Source of the DNA: Capitulum mitella
Lineage: Eukaryota; Arthropoda; Thecostraca; Pollicipedomorpha; Pollicipedidae
Assembly: GCA_030062745.1 (NCBI GenBank)
Contig: CP099842.1
Span: forward strand, 11,229,838 to 11,293,837
DNA: 64,000 nt
Reading direction: 5' to 3'
How positions within the stretch are numbered: position 1 is the stretch's first letter; every line of letters begins with the position of its first letter. Positions 23,534 to 34,521 of this stretch are shown here, one piece after another. The position numbers and the translations under genes were made by a program. The notes under the pieces are model-generated. The model was not told the DNA's origin. It worked only from the letters and a program-made list of their open reading frames with translations, and did not search any database.

Positions 23534-24275
23534 AACGACCTACCGCGGACCAAGGCAGCAGCAGACGACGGTCTACCGCTGACTAAGGCAGCAGCAGGCG
23601 ACGGTCTACCGCGGACCAAGGCAGCAGCAGACGACGGTCTACCGCTGACCAAGGCAGCACCAGACGACGGTCTACCGCGGACCAAGGCAGCAACAGACGA
23701 CGGTCTACACTCACCAAGGCAACAGCAGATGACGGTCTACCGCTGACCAAGGCAGCACCAGACGACGGTCTACACTCACCAAGGCAGCAGCAGACGACGG
23801 TCTACACTCACCAAGGCAGCAGCAGACGACGGTCTACCGCTGACCAAGGCAGCACCAGACGACGGTCTACCGCGGACCAAGGCAGCAGCAGACGACGGTC
23901 TACACTCACCAAGGCAGCAGCAGACGACGGTCTACCGCTGCCCAAGGCAGCACCAGACGACGGTCTACCGCGGACCAAGGCAGCAACAGACGACGGTCTA
24001 CACTCACCAAGGCAACAGCAGATGACGGTCTACCGCTGACCAAGGCAGCACCAGACGACGGTCTACACTCACCAAGGCAGCAGCAGACGACGGTCTACAC
24101 TCACCAAGGCAGCAGCAGACGACGGTCTACCGCTGACCAAGGCAGCACCAGACGACGGTCTACCGCGGACCAAGGCAGCAGCAGACGACGGTCTACACTC
24201 ACCAAGGCAGCAGCAGACGACGGTCTATCGCGGACCAAGGCAGCAGCAGACGACGGTCTACCGCGGACCACGGCA
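23534..24275. repeat. 32/33-bp minisatellite with 293-bp higher-order repeat
   Basis: About 23 units of GGCAGCAGCAGACGACGGTC followed by one of three endings: TACCGCGGACCAA (type a, 33 bp), TACCGCTGACCAA (type b, 33 bp) or TACACTCACCAA (type c, 32 bp). The type order from 23642 is b a c b c c b a c, repeated exactly once more from 23935. This gives a 9-unit higher-order block of 293 bp that also shares private variants (GCAACAGACGACGG and GCAACAGCAGATGACGG). Flanking units are variants a and b. The mix of 32- and 33-bp units breaks any long reading frame. Confidence 0.92.
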
Positions 24276-24859
24276 GCATCGGACCCGCAACGTTCGACTT
24301 CTCTCCCTGCACGGAGCCGCACAGCACAGGTGCCTCTCAGTCCGCGACGGCGGGTGGTGTTCGGGTCCTGTCATTCTGCTGCCGTGGACGGTGTACGGGT
24401 CCCTTCATTGTACGGGCTCTGGGCAGTGTTCGAGTCCTCTATTGTGCGGACTCGGCGACGGTCGTCTGACACGATGCCGGGAATAGAAGTGTCGGCGAAA
24501 TTTTGAGGCCGTTTCCGCGTTCCGCGCATTTCTCCGGCGCATGGCTGATACGTTCGATTAGCGCTAGCGCCAATGGCGCGACTGGGCAGCGTTTCAGGTG
24601 TACCTCTGCCGATGAATCATTTTGTTTTTGCCGAGGCATTGGCGGGAAGGAGAGCCCCTCGGATGTTCATCATCGGGTTCTTATCAACGCTGGAGGTAAT
24701 TTGTACGGCGTTTGGCCCCAACGCTAGGTCGCATTCCCCGTCATTCGTCAGAATGTGAGTGGCGTCTCCATCCGTCAGAGGGCTGCCGTGCCGCCGCCAC
24801 GCATTCCGACCTGGCGGCCGGCGACTGCTTCACGGTCCGATCGGCCGGCGGCGGAGCGT

Positions 24860-25150
24860 GCGCAGAGGAGGGGCCGCAGGGCGCAGAGGAGGGGCCGGAA
24901 GGCGCAGAGGGAGCCAAAAGGCGACCATCCAGCCGGTGCAGAGGTGGGGTGAGAGGGGCAATCCAGATGGCGTGGAGGAGGGACCACACGGCGGCTATCC
25001 AGATGGCGCAGAGAAGTGGCCAGAGGAGGCCATCCTGACGGTGCAGACAAGGAGCCAGCGAGCGGCCATCCAGACAGCGCAGAGAAGGGCCAGAGGACGG
25101 CCAACCAAACGGTGCAGAGGAGGGGATGGGAGGGCGGCTACCAAACTGTG
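24860..25150. repeat. Degenerate ~45-bp GC-rich minisatellite
   Basis: Units around GGCCATCCAGACGGCGCAGA followed by GAAGGGCCAGAGGA recur about six times with substitutions. Near-45-bp periodicity keeps frames open on both strands for up to 181 codons, giving a ~15-residue periodic pattern such as LDGRSLAPCLHRQDG on the minus strand. I see no independent sign of coding. Confidence 0.65.
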
Positions 25151-25619
25151 TCAGGGAGCGATACGCTCTTGCCAGTGGTACCTCTAAACAAAGGAATTTT
25201 ACCGCACGCCAAATAAATGACCACTCTTTGCATGAGCGTTGCTTTGCACTCTTTCCGTTAGGTATGTCGTCGACATCGCGGTGCACGAAAACAGATTTTA
25301 ATGGACGGATCTATGTAACTGTATGGTTCTCAATGGCGCGACCAGGATTTGTTTGAGGGTTTCTAATCACAAACCCCTGGAAATACCATGCAGACACCCG
25401 GAATATGCATTCCATGGAACCCGAGGGAAAAAGGAAAAATTCTCACGTTGTTGAAATTTCGTCAGAACCCACGAAGAGGATGTTAGGAGGCCATTTTGAG
25501 AATTCAACAATCGGCGTTTACAGACGCTAAGCTTGTGGTGGAGTCAAAATGGGAAATCAGCCAAAACATCAAGGAGATTGAGTCCCGACGTATCCCAAAA
25601 GGTCTCTCGCACCAGACTT

Positions 25620-25940
25620 CTGCTCGATCCCATTGGAACCAGAATCGATTCCGGAATCGATGCCGTTCCGACCACAGTCAGAATTGGAATCGATTCGCTT
25701 GATAAATGACGAAATCGGAGTCGTAATTTAGTCATGCGGTCGTCTACGGAATCGGAATTAGAATCAATCCCAATAGCTTAATGCAGCCCAATGGATCTTA
25801 GTGGAATCGATTGCAGAATCGACTCATTTCATCCTAAGTCAGAACCATAATCGATTTAGTTCTGTAAAACCGCGTGGAGCCAGAATTGCAATCGATTTAG
25901 CAACCCATGAATCAAATCCGAAATCGATTGCCGCCCAAAT
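25620..25940. repeat. Degenerate word array (GAATCGATT)
   Basis: GAATCGATT, GGAATCGAT, AAATCGATT and related words occur about ten times in 320 bases with spacers of 10-40 bases. ATCGAT sites are strongly over-represented. No frame or known element explains it. Confidence 0.65.
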
Positions 25941-26329
25941 GAAATCCAGCACAAGTTTGCCTCGTACTGGCAGGTCTTTGCGTCGCACAAGGTTGGATCA
26001 TTCAGTACCCGAGCCAGAAAAGAGTTAGCTGGGAAACGCCTGAACCTGAAAGAGGTAGGAGAAGACTTTAATAAACCACAAGACAGTGAGAGGCAAAAAA
26101 GCTTATAATGCAATTATGAAACAATGCGAAAAATCCGGAGTCCTTACAGCACGCTTGTCGGGATGCCCCGGGACAATTTTCGAGAAGTGCCAGTGAGGCT
26201 GAATCCACCAGGTTGTGATACTATGTACCTTGCCGCTGTATTCACCGAGTTGGGTAGCATTTATCTTGAACTGTCAGTACAGGCAGACTTGTGCTTGGTT
26301 CCACGTAACGTCTGATAATTATCCAGTTC

Positions 26330-26600
26330 GTTATTGATCCTTTCGCGATGTTCTGTCTCGATGTTCCGCCCATTAAGTATAGACCACATCGATATTTATC
26401 CTGTTCGACATTTCCCTGCTATATCTTGCGCTGGACATTTTACCGTTTAATACTTAATTCAGCAATATTTTCCCATCACGATACCTATCCTTGATCGATA
26501 TTTTGGTGCTCAATTTTCCCAGTTCAATGTTTATAATTGTTGATATTTACCCCTTGAGATCGATTTTGCGTTCGATGTTCTTTCATTTCATGTTCTGCGA
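26330..26600. repeat. Degenerate word array (TCGATATTT / GTTCGATGTT)
   Basis: Words such as TCGATGTTC, ATCGATATTT, TTCGACATTT and GTTCGATGTTC recur roughly every 15-25 bases among pyrimidine-rich spacers. It is similar in style to the array at 25620-25940 and shares the TCGAT core. Confidence 0.5.
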
Positions 26601-26655
26601 CGAAAACATGGTTCATGATGTTAAAGCTCACAGATGGTTCGATGACATGTTTATC

Positions 26656-28123
26656 TTAACCCGCCCAGTACCAGTGGTCAAATCCACCTTCCCCGTACCA
26701 GGAGGGGGTGTTTGAACAACCCCTCTAACTCGCGAGTCATGAATCGGAGGAAAATGAAAGATATATCATTGGAAATCCCTTGAAGAGTAGAGCTCGGGAC
26801 CGGTAACATTTTGAAAATTACTCACAATTTTAGGGAAATACTGCCGAAATTTTGTTTTTTTTCTTTAATATCTCAGCAGTTTATCTATATTTTGCCCCAA
26901 ATTACACCTTACATGGTAGCTTACAACATGTCAAACAATCTTTTTTAAGTAAATTCCATTTTTCTTATCTTCAGCGAGCGTCAGGTCAGGTCACTTCATC
27001 GTTCGGAAATGGTAAATTGGTAAAATATGCATCCTCCTTTTCTTCCTACTGGTGAGCATGTTTTTACGGCTAATTTGCATTTAAGGGGGTGCTGATGAGA
27101 TACCCAAACACATTTTAGATGCCCAAACAGGATTTCAGGTTGAAACAAAGATCAGCTGAGGTCAATTAAGGTCAGATTTTCAAATCATAGGTGTCGAGCA
27201 ATTCAAAGCTTTAGCGAGGTCTACGTGGCAAGTGGAATATTTTTTTCAGGGTTCAGGAAGGGCCAGTGGAGGCCAAGAGGTCGCCTGCCGACAGTCTCCG
27301 ACGCCACTTAAAGCGCCTGCCATGGGGAGAAATAAGTAGGGTGCACAAGGCCATGTAGGAATTTTCTTTTAATGGAGCCGTCTTGTCGCAACTTATCTCT
27401 GGCATTGTTTTCACATTGCAGTGACCCATTCAAGGCTGCAACAAACTCTTTGGTGCATTGCTCAGGTCAAAAGGGATCATTGACCTCAGATGACCTCCAA
27501 TGAGCTTATTTCGCCCTACCGTGTGAGGTATGTTTTGGGTCATAAATTCGAATTCAGCTATTTCAACCCTACAGAACTGCAAATTGCTAATCCTAGGCAT
27601 AAAGTTTGGGCTTATAACATGCACCCATATTGCTGTGTTGTGACATCAACCAAGGTGACGGGTGTTCTGGTGACATGATGGTAACATATGTGAGGGGTTA
27701 TGCTGCTGATAATATCTCAGCATCGTTATCTCGTAAGAATCCGTTCAAATTTAGACAAGGTCTCAAAAAAAAAGACTAAAACTGACCTGCCGTCAGGTCA
27801 CTGACCTGGAATTTTCCGAAAAATCTGAAATACAAAAACTGTACCCTCTGTCATGTGCTATAATCCAGCAAGTTTTCGTAAACTCAGTCCAACAACCAAA
27901 AAGCTGTAGGGGGCAAATTTTTGTTTCAAGGCTGACCTTTTCGACCTGACCTAAGTCAGTGACTTGACCTGATCTGGAGCTAAAATTTTGGTAGGATATG
28001 TGCAATGAATGGTAACAAAGATACCGTAAATTCGACGGCTCTGTGTTTTCTCGTTTTTTGGCTACAGCGAAAAAACCTGAGGGGTGTTCAAACGTCCCCA
28101 CCCCCTGGTACGAGGAGGGTTTA
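26656..28123 (+). mobile_element. TTAA-type non-autonomous element, family C
   Basis: The left end is TTAACCCGCCCAGTACCAGT (TTAA at 26656-26659). A second CCCGTACCAGG follows about 30 bases later, then the hairpin GGGGGTGTTTGAACAACCCC (26704-26723). The right end has GGGGTGTTCAAACGTCCCC (28081-28099) and CCCCCTGGTACG, then AGGGTTTA where GGGTTAA is expected. The ends are thus inverted repeats of each other. AGGTCA/TGACCT hexamers recur inside (about 26982, 27150, 27468-27497, 27785-27812, 27925-27972). The last 350 bases align with the 3' part of family A. About 1.46 kb, no protein. Confidence 0.6.
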
Positions 28124-29499
28124 CTTTAGTGGGAAAATAAACTTGGTAATGACCCTGGCGGCAATATCCTTCACATCGAATGCAAAGAGGTACAAACAGA
28201 AGCGGTATCACTTCTATTTGTGCAAATTTCTCAGGTCATTGTTTCCGTCTTACATAAATCATTTTGCGACCATCTGTTTGGTGCAACATTTGTATGTCAC
28301 TGGGTCCAACATGCTTTGTGTTATGATCCTGAACGGATGCAGATGCTGTTACGGTTGAGCGTTATTAGTTTCCGGCGCCTTGGGCAGTCCTTGATTGATT
28401 GCCTTGCCGACAGGAGACGTTTGGAACATTTCAGTTTTACGTCATCTGCGCACAGTGACGTCATCTTGGCGGGCGTCCTGCTGGCCCTGGTGGTCGGGAG
28501 GCCAGCGGGCGTCGGCGCTTGCTGCTCGCAGAAACGGATGAAGTATTACAGCAGACTGAGTTTGTCTGCGAACCTAGCGGACGGAGGGGAGTGGCTGAGC
28601 ATGGCAGCGAACCGTTACGTGTCTGATGTATAATATACGCCTGAACTCGACGTACTCACGCGCAGTTAACCTTATCAGCGTCAATTCCCTGCCATAACGG
28701 CTAAAATAACTTGAAACCAAATGCACTTTCATTGGAATCTGTGGGTGTGCCGACTTCTAGGTTTTCATAAGACACTTGCACACAGATGGGAATCAAACTT
28801 TACCATACAAAGCGTAAATTACCGGCAGACTTTACCACTTGCTGAACTTGCTGTACCTGCAAGTCTCAAGCTTACAAGCCGTTTGCGCACAACAATCCGG
28901 TCACAAAGCCGAAACACGTCAAGAGCAATGACGTAAGTAACTCACAACAAAAGGCTCATTTGAAGATTGCGAACCTTCATGATAAGCACATAATCACGCA
29001 TTTTTCTCTCAATTAGACAGCATTATAATGTGAATGAATGCTGTACGGCCGCGAGAGATACACGAGGGTCGTTATAGGAAACTTAGCCAGTTGGCTGGCA
29101 TATCAATGGGAGTGGCGCACTTTCGACCGCAGGATCATTATACACAAGGTACTATGAAAAAAGAAAAACCAGTGATCGTCAAGGTAGACTAAAGTCTCTA
29201 CGAATTTAAGAGGGCAGAAACGACGGATACGAAACCAGGCAATAATGCTAGTTTCATATTTTACGTTTCGATGGGAGAGGTCCATAAATGAATTGAAACC
29301 CCCAGTTTGAAAACAATATTTCGCAGAGATGTTCTGCACTAATAACGTCACACCTGAAAAAGATCCGTATTTGTTACTTTTGAGCTTGGCAGCCACCGCA
29401 TCTGCCAAGCTCTATCGCGGACTCGTTTCCACTGAAAACAAACGTCCCACAGTCTAAGGCAAACACCACTTAAAACCAAAGCGGATGACAAACACTCTG
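28124..29499. other. Unassigned intergenic sequence
   Basis: No gene supported. A CRE palindrome TGACGTCA occurs at 28456-28463 with a second ACGTCAT just before it, inside a GC-rich patch (28440-28620). This patch shares CCGTCCGCTAGGT-like words, in inverse orientation, with 45700-45725. Frames such as 28005-28633 have no recognisable domains. Confidence 0.35.
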
Positions 29500-30720
29500 G
29501 CTCTGCCCACTGACCTGAACAGCTGTTGTTCCTCCTCTCAGCCCAGGTCCCAGCAGCGACGTCAGGTGGCGTTCAGGCCAGGTTCTGGGTTCACCAATCC
29601 TGGGCAACCCGAGCACCGGACCGTACGACAATTCCGGACAGCACTTCAGCGCATCACACCACTCTCAGACGCTCACACTCTCACGGCAGCGCTGCAGGAC
29701 GCTACTGGGGCTGCCGGTCGCTCGGCACGCTGTGGCGGCCGGTACGGGCGCTCAGAGGGGGCCGGGACGCGGCGCCGACTGTGGGGCCGCGCGCCAGCCG
29801 CCGGCGCGCCGTCGGTGGCGCCGGCGGCGGCCGCCTCCAGCCTTGCGTCGCGGCCGACGCGGCGGCGCCGGGCGCCCGCCGTCGGCGCCGGCGGCGGCCG
29901 GCCGGTCTCGGGCGTTGCGGGACAGTCTCCCGCCGCCGTTCAGGGGCTGCGCCGGGCCGGTGGGGGCCGACTCCGCGGCCAGAGGGATGCCGCTGGGGAC
30001 CGGACTTCGACGGCCGACGGCGCCGGTGCGCCGCCGCCGTCCTGGAAGAAACCCGACTCCGGCGGCGGCTGCCGCGGCCGATCCGCGCACAGCAACCACC
30101 CACGAGCGGGCCGGACAGAAATAGCGGGCCGGTGCGCGGCGGCGGCGGCGACGCCAGGTGGCGGCGGATACGATCACGGCGCGGCTGCGGCGCCGGGGAG
30201 CGTGCCAGGCCGGCCGGCCGCGCGGCGGACGGGCTCTCGTCACGGCGCGGCAGCCGCCCCGGCCTCTCGGTCTGCAGCCCCCGGCAGCCGACCCCGGCCT
30301 CTCGGTCTGCAGCCCCCGGCAGCCGACCCCGGCCTCCCGGTCTGCAGCCCCCGGCAGCCGGCCCGGCCTCTCGGTCTGCAGCCCCCGGCAGCCGTCCCCG
30401 GCCTCTCGGTCTGCAGCCCCCGGCAGCCGACCCCGGCCTCTCGGTCTGCAGCCCCCGGCAGCCGCCCCGGCCTCTCGGTCTGCAGCCCCCGGCAGCCGGC
30501 CCGGCCTCTCGGTCTGCAGCCCCCGGGGGCCTCGGTCTGCAGCCCCCGGCAGCCGCCCCGGCCTCTCGGTCTGCAGCCCCGGCAGCCGGCCGCTCCCGCC
30601 GCGGGACCAGTCAGCCCGGACCGGAACAGGAGAGCGGCCGACCCGTGCCCGTCGCCGGCGCCCCGCCCAGCCGCGTCCCGCCGGGGTCGGCGAGGGCAGC
30701 CGACCGGCCGTGTTTTTTCG
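29500..30720. other. Extremely GC-rich CpG island
   Basis: About 1.2 kb of very high GC and CpG content with overlapping open frames of 360-420 codons in at least three frames on both strands. Simultaneous openness is expected where stop codons are compositionally rare. The translations are proline/arginine/alanine low-complexity with no domain. It could be the promoter region or first exon of an unseen gene. The right half is a minisatellite. Confidence 0.55.
30256..30590. repeat. 33-35-bp GC-rich minisatellite, ten copies
   Basis: CGGCCTCTCGGTCTGCAGCC followed by CCCGGCAGCCGACCC repeats ten times with unit length varying between 33 and 35 bases and one shorter unit near 30520. Every copy holds a CTGCAG site. 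Unequal unit lengths rotate the frame, so peptide repeats such as PASRSAAPGSR, RPLGLQPPAAD and GLSVCSPRQPT appear in turn in each frame. Confidence 0.92.
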
Positions 30721-32448
30721 GATGAACTTGAGCTGGCGCCAAGCAGCTGACTGTTGTTGTCGGCTTAATAATGACGAATCGTGCGGGCACCGGCGCTGTT
30801 CGCGGCGAGGCTGGGATGGTTTCCCCGTCACGCCGTCCAATTACTGGCTCGGGCCGCTAACGAGAATCCTCGCAGCTCGTGCCTGACCTGGAGTCCGCCC
30901 CGCCTGATGGACTCTGATGGACCGTGCCACAGGCCGGCGCTGACACTGATAGATGTCTATGTATCCCTCTCCTGTTGTGTGGCCTTCCACAATGCAAGCT
31001 CGCTGCAATGGACTGGGCGTGTTATCGCCACTGCCATCGAATGCGGAAGGACGATATCACCTTTGGAAAACATATCTTTGGATGCAGACAGCTGGGTCTG
31101 CTGTCTGCATCTAATTTTTTCTTTCCAATGCCTACTCTAGCAGTTTTTGCTTATTCCCAGAATTACGTAATTTTGTAAAACCGTAAAGTTATTCGTCCCG
31201 TAAAGTACTACTTTTGCGACCCCTCGGATTATGCACTAAAATACAGATGGTAAGTGCGCAAAAAACGTTGACAATGGCCTTGCTTGAATTAACTGTCGTC
31301 GGGCCGGGGTACTTGAGACCGCTTTCGTTTTTGTTTTTTGAGACAACGAAAAAAGCAGATAGGTACAGAGTAACGAAAGGTACAAGCGGCCACTTACGAT
31401 ATGACTGCGAATGTGACATATTTTGGATCTCAAGATCTCATGTTGCATGACGTAAATCGAAACAATATTCAAGCCTTGCAGTTTCATAAATTTGGCCTAT
31501 AATGAGCTTGCAAGAGTTCATGGGCAACCCTTATTGACTTCTCTTGGCACTATAAAACACACTATCGGATGTGTCGCAGGGCCGCTGTGTTGACAAAGTT
31601 CAAGCAAATTTGAAAAACGGCAAAATTTATGCATCAACGCCTTTAAAACCTTTTTTAGCATGACTTTAAATGATTTTGAGCATGTTTTTACCACAATATA
31701 CAGAACTGATACACTAGCGTATCCTGAAAAATTCGCTATCATGTTATCGTTGCGTTACGAAGTTACACAGCGGAAACGAATTGGCCATAAAACGCCCCCT
31801 GCCCTTCTCAAGCGAGTCACAGGTTAAACTGTGATGATATGTCCAAAAATGCTCGCTGAACATTTTGGTGTTAATTCAGCAATGCCGAACACTGTATAAT
31901 GTGATTTCACCAATGATACGTTGGGATTTTTCTCAGGTCCTATCAGTACCATGCTTCTCAATTTTGATCACAATCACTCTAGGGAAAGGACCCACGTAGT
32001 CAAAAATATGATGGTGTGTTCAATATATCATTGCATTATTTTAATTGTCCCATTGCCGATGGGGCATTCTGGCGGATATTGGTGTGATAACGCCCGATGA
32101 TGTGAGGAACTTGGTGGTGTCACAAATATTCCAATGAATGTGTAATCCTCGTGATAATGGGAGTGCTCAGCGATCGCCACTGTTGATATGCATGGTGCCC
32201 CTTTGTCCGCGTCTTGGATTAATGATTCACTTCTTTCCGCGATAGGCTTTGCACAACAGAATAATTCATTTTCAGCATTTCTGGGCTGTGTTACTGCATC
32301 CAGAGTGGAACAGCACGAAGGCCTCGGCCACAATCATTGAATCAAGCATTGGAAACCATAAGTCTTCGATGCAAATAGTCTTAGTTAAAGGTAGCCTATC
32401 CGTAGCTTGCATCATCGGTCATGATCGGTGTCAGCCAGGCATTGCAGC
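30721..32448. other. Unassigned intergenic sequence with one hairpin
   Basis: No gene supported. A strong hairpin at 31081-31111 pairs GATGCAGACAGC with GCTGTCTGCATC over a 7-base loop. The rest is AT-rich and unremarkable. Confidence 0.45.
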
Positions 32449-32450
32449 TA

Positions 32451-32477
32451 CCGTAATCACCCAAGTATAATGCTCCC
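32451..32477 (+). repeat. pogo element 5' terminal inverted repeat
   Basis: CCGTAATCACCCAAGTATAA continuing to TGCTCCC. It matches the inverse of 34475-34521, allowing for a 16-base duplicated segment in the right end. An inverted copy of its inner half (GGGAGCATTATACTT) follows within 60 bases, so the left end alone can fold into a hairpin. Confidence 0.85.
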
Positions 32478-33011
32478 ATTTTCGTCCCAAATTTTAACAT
32501 TAAAAGTTGGGGGAGCATTATACTTGAGTATGTGAGAAATCCCAGTTTGCAAAGTCAAATTCTGTGTAAGGGGAGATCAAATTATATAATAAATTTTATT
32601 AGTACGTTTGTGGTATTTTATCAATCAATATAATACAGGAAGGGAAGTTGCAGGAATCGAGAAATCTGCTTAATTGAGCATCCAAGCCGGAACGCCCCCA
32701 TCGCTTAGTTTTTCTCAGCCACCGAATAATGCTTCATCTTATCGAGTGAAAGTTCACAATGAACAACTTGTGTAAGCGTCACTCATTTCATTCTTTATGA
32801 ACAATAGAGGCGATGATCATTCATAGGGACGATCTGAACGCTCATCATTCGTAGAGCGCTGATCACAGTAGAGACGGAGATCATTCATTGATTGGCCCGT
32901 GCAGTTAAAGAAGTTACAGTGAGAATGAACGAATGAACTTCTATGCACCGAATGTTGTTGATTTACCGTTGTTAATTTGAACGACAATCATTCTGTATCC
33001 CCCAAACAGGC

Positions 33012-34265
33012 ATGACTGACACTCCAGGATCGAAAAGAAAAAGGTCTTCTTATGAGGCTTCTTTCAAGCTAAAAGTCATCAAATTTGCAGAAGCAAATGG
33101 CAACTGGGCTGCTTCCAGAGAATTCACAATTCCACAGGCAAATGTCAGGCTGTGGAGAAAACAGAAAGAACTTCTGGTTGAGCTGCCAAAAACCAAAAGA
33201 GCATGCAGGGGCCTTCCAGCGAAGTACCCGGACTTGGAAAAAGAGCTTGTGGAATGGGTGACTGACCAGAGATGCAGTGGCTACATTGTCACGATGCTTC
33301 ACATCCAGCTAGAGGCTCTCAGAAGGAAGAGAGATCCAGGTTTCAAGGCTTCTCTGAATTGGGTCCACAGATCCATGAAGAGAAATGGCCTGAGCCTGAG
33401 GCAGAAGACAAAAATCTCTCAAAAACTACCTTTAGAACTTGATAACAAAGTAATTTCATTTCACTCCTATGTGTTGAATCAAAGAAAACTGCATGACTTT
33501 GAACTCTCACAGATTGGGAACATGGACGAAACACCTCTGTGTTTTGACATGCCTGGCAGTAGAACAGTTGAGCCCAAGGGAAGCAAAACTGTCCAAATCA
33601 GAACAACTGGATATGAAAGGACACACTTCACCACAGTCCTGACCTGCATGGCAGATGGAACTAAGCTCAAGCCAATGGTGATTTTTAAACGAAAGACAGC
33701 TCCAAAAGAGAAATTTCCAGCTGGTGTGGTGATCCATGTACATCCCAAAGGATGGATGGATGAAGAAGGAATTGTGCTGTGGCTCAATCGAGTTTGGAAT
33801 AGCAGGCCTGGAGCTCTCCTGAAGAAGAAATCCTTTTTAGTGTGGGATCAGTTCAGAGCACACATGACTGACAAAGTGAAAAGAAAATGTGCTTCTCTCA
33901 ACACCACCCAAGCAGTGATTTCTGGTGGCTTGACATCTATCCTGCAACCTCTAGATGTCGTTCTGAACAAACCGTTCAAGGACAGAATGAGGCAAAAATG
34001 GATGGCTTGGATGGCTTCTGGTCAGCAAGAACAGACCAAGAGTGGAAACTTCAAGAGACCTAGCCTGTCTCTAGTCTCTACTTGGGTCAAGGAAGCCTGG
34101 GATGACATTCCGTCTCAGATGGTTGTCAAGAGTTTCCTGAAGACTGGAATCTCAAACAATTTGGATGGCACAGAAGACGATGAACTCTGGAAAGAAGACA
34201 CAGAAGAAGAAAATGAAGAAGATGAAGACCAGCTTGACCCAACTGGGATACAGATGCAAGACTAA
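33012..34265 (+). CDS. pogo/Tigger-like transposase (DDE_1), C-terminal frameshift
   Basis: A 417-residue transposase that would bind the element ends and cut and rejoin DNA in the nucleus. Residues 8-52 form a lysine/arginine-rich helix-turn-helix of the pogo/POGK type (SSYEASFKLKVIKFAEANGN, then VRLWRKQ). Residues 66-130 fit the second, CENP-B-like DNA-binding helix-turn-helix. The DDE_1 catalytic triad is visible: D172 in NMDETPLCF, D279 in FLVWDQFRAH and D315 in ILQPLDVVLNKPF, spacing DD35D. The tail (about 385-417) is acidic. The ATG at 33012 is the first in frame and precedes the HTH at the usual distance. After the stop, a shifted frame carries TPEEFHELFDDSDHDDFDGL and stops at 34325-34327, so a one-base indel near 34240-34250 has cut an acidic tail of about 25 residues. 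Confidence 0.9.
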   Translation: MTDTPGSKRKRSSYEASFKLKVIKFAEANGNWAASREFTIPQANVRLWRKQKELLVELPKTKRACRGLPAKYPDLEKELVEWVTDQRCSGYIVTMLHIQLEALRRKRDPGFKASLNWVHRSMKRNGLSLRQKTKISQKLPLELDNKVISFHSYVLNQRKLHDFELSQIGNMDETPLCFDMPGSRTVEPKGSKTVQIRTTGYERTHFTTVLTCMADGTKLKPMVIFKRKTAPKEKFPAGVVIHVHPKGWMDEEGIVLWLNRVWNSRPGALLKKKSFLVWDQFRAHMTDKVKRKCASLNTTQAVISGGLTSILQPLDVVLNKPFKDRMRQKWMAWMASGQQEQTKSGNFKRPSLSLVSTWVKEAWDDIPSQMVVKSFLKTGISNNLDGTEDDELWKEDTEEENEEDEDQLDPTGIQMQD

Positions 34266-34474
34266 CTCCGGAAGAGTTTCATGAACTTTTTGATGACAGT
34301 GATCATGATGACTTTGATGGATTATGATTGAAATGCAGAAAATGTATTTTTTATCGGAAATAATTTTTATTCATAAAAAGTCTGAAAACTTCTTTTTAAC
34401 AGAAAAATCTGAAAACTTAGGGGGAGCGTTATACTTGGGTATGACAAAAAAGACCTGTTTTTCGATTCAAAAGT

Positions 34475-34521
34475 GGGGGGAGCATTATACTTGGGTAAGC
34501 ATTATACCTGGGTGATTACGG
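34475..34521 (-). repeat. pogo element 3' terminal inverted repeat
   Basis: Read on the minus strand it starts CCGTAATCACCCAGGTATAA, matching the 5' terminus, then repeats the inner part (CCCAAGTATAATGCTCCCCC). The duplicated inner word is absent from the left terminus, so the ends are asymmetric. Confidence 0.85.

Noticed and set aside
23534-24275. CRISPR-like array
   Set aside because: Units abut without unique spacers and the genome is eukaryotic; it is a minisatellite.
24741-25286. Minus-strand 181-codon and plus-strand 142-codon frames
   Set aside because: They follow the ~45-base periodicity of a degenerate minisatellite; both strands are open and no domain is present.
29485-30886. 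Open frames of 421, 399, 362 and 242 codons in the GC-rich island
   Set aside because: Several frames on both strands are open at once, translations are proline/arginine-rich repeats without domains, and the minisatellite unit is not a constant multiple of three.
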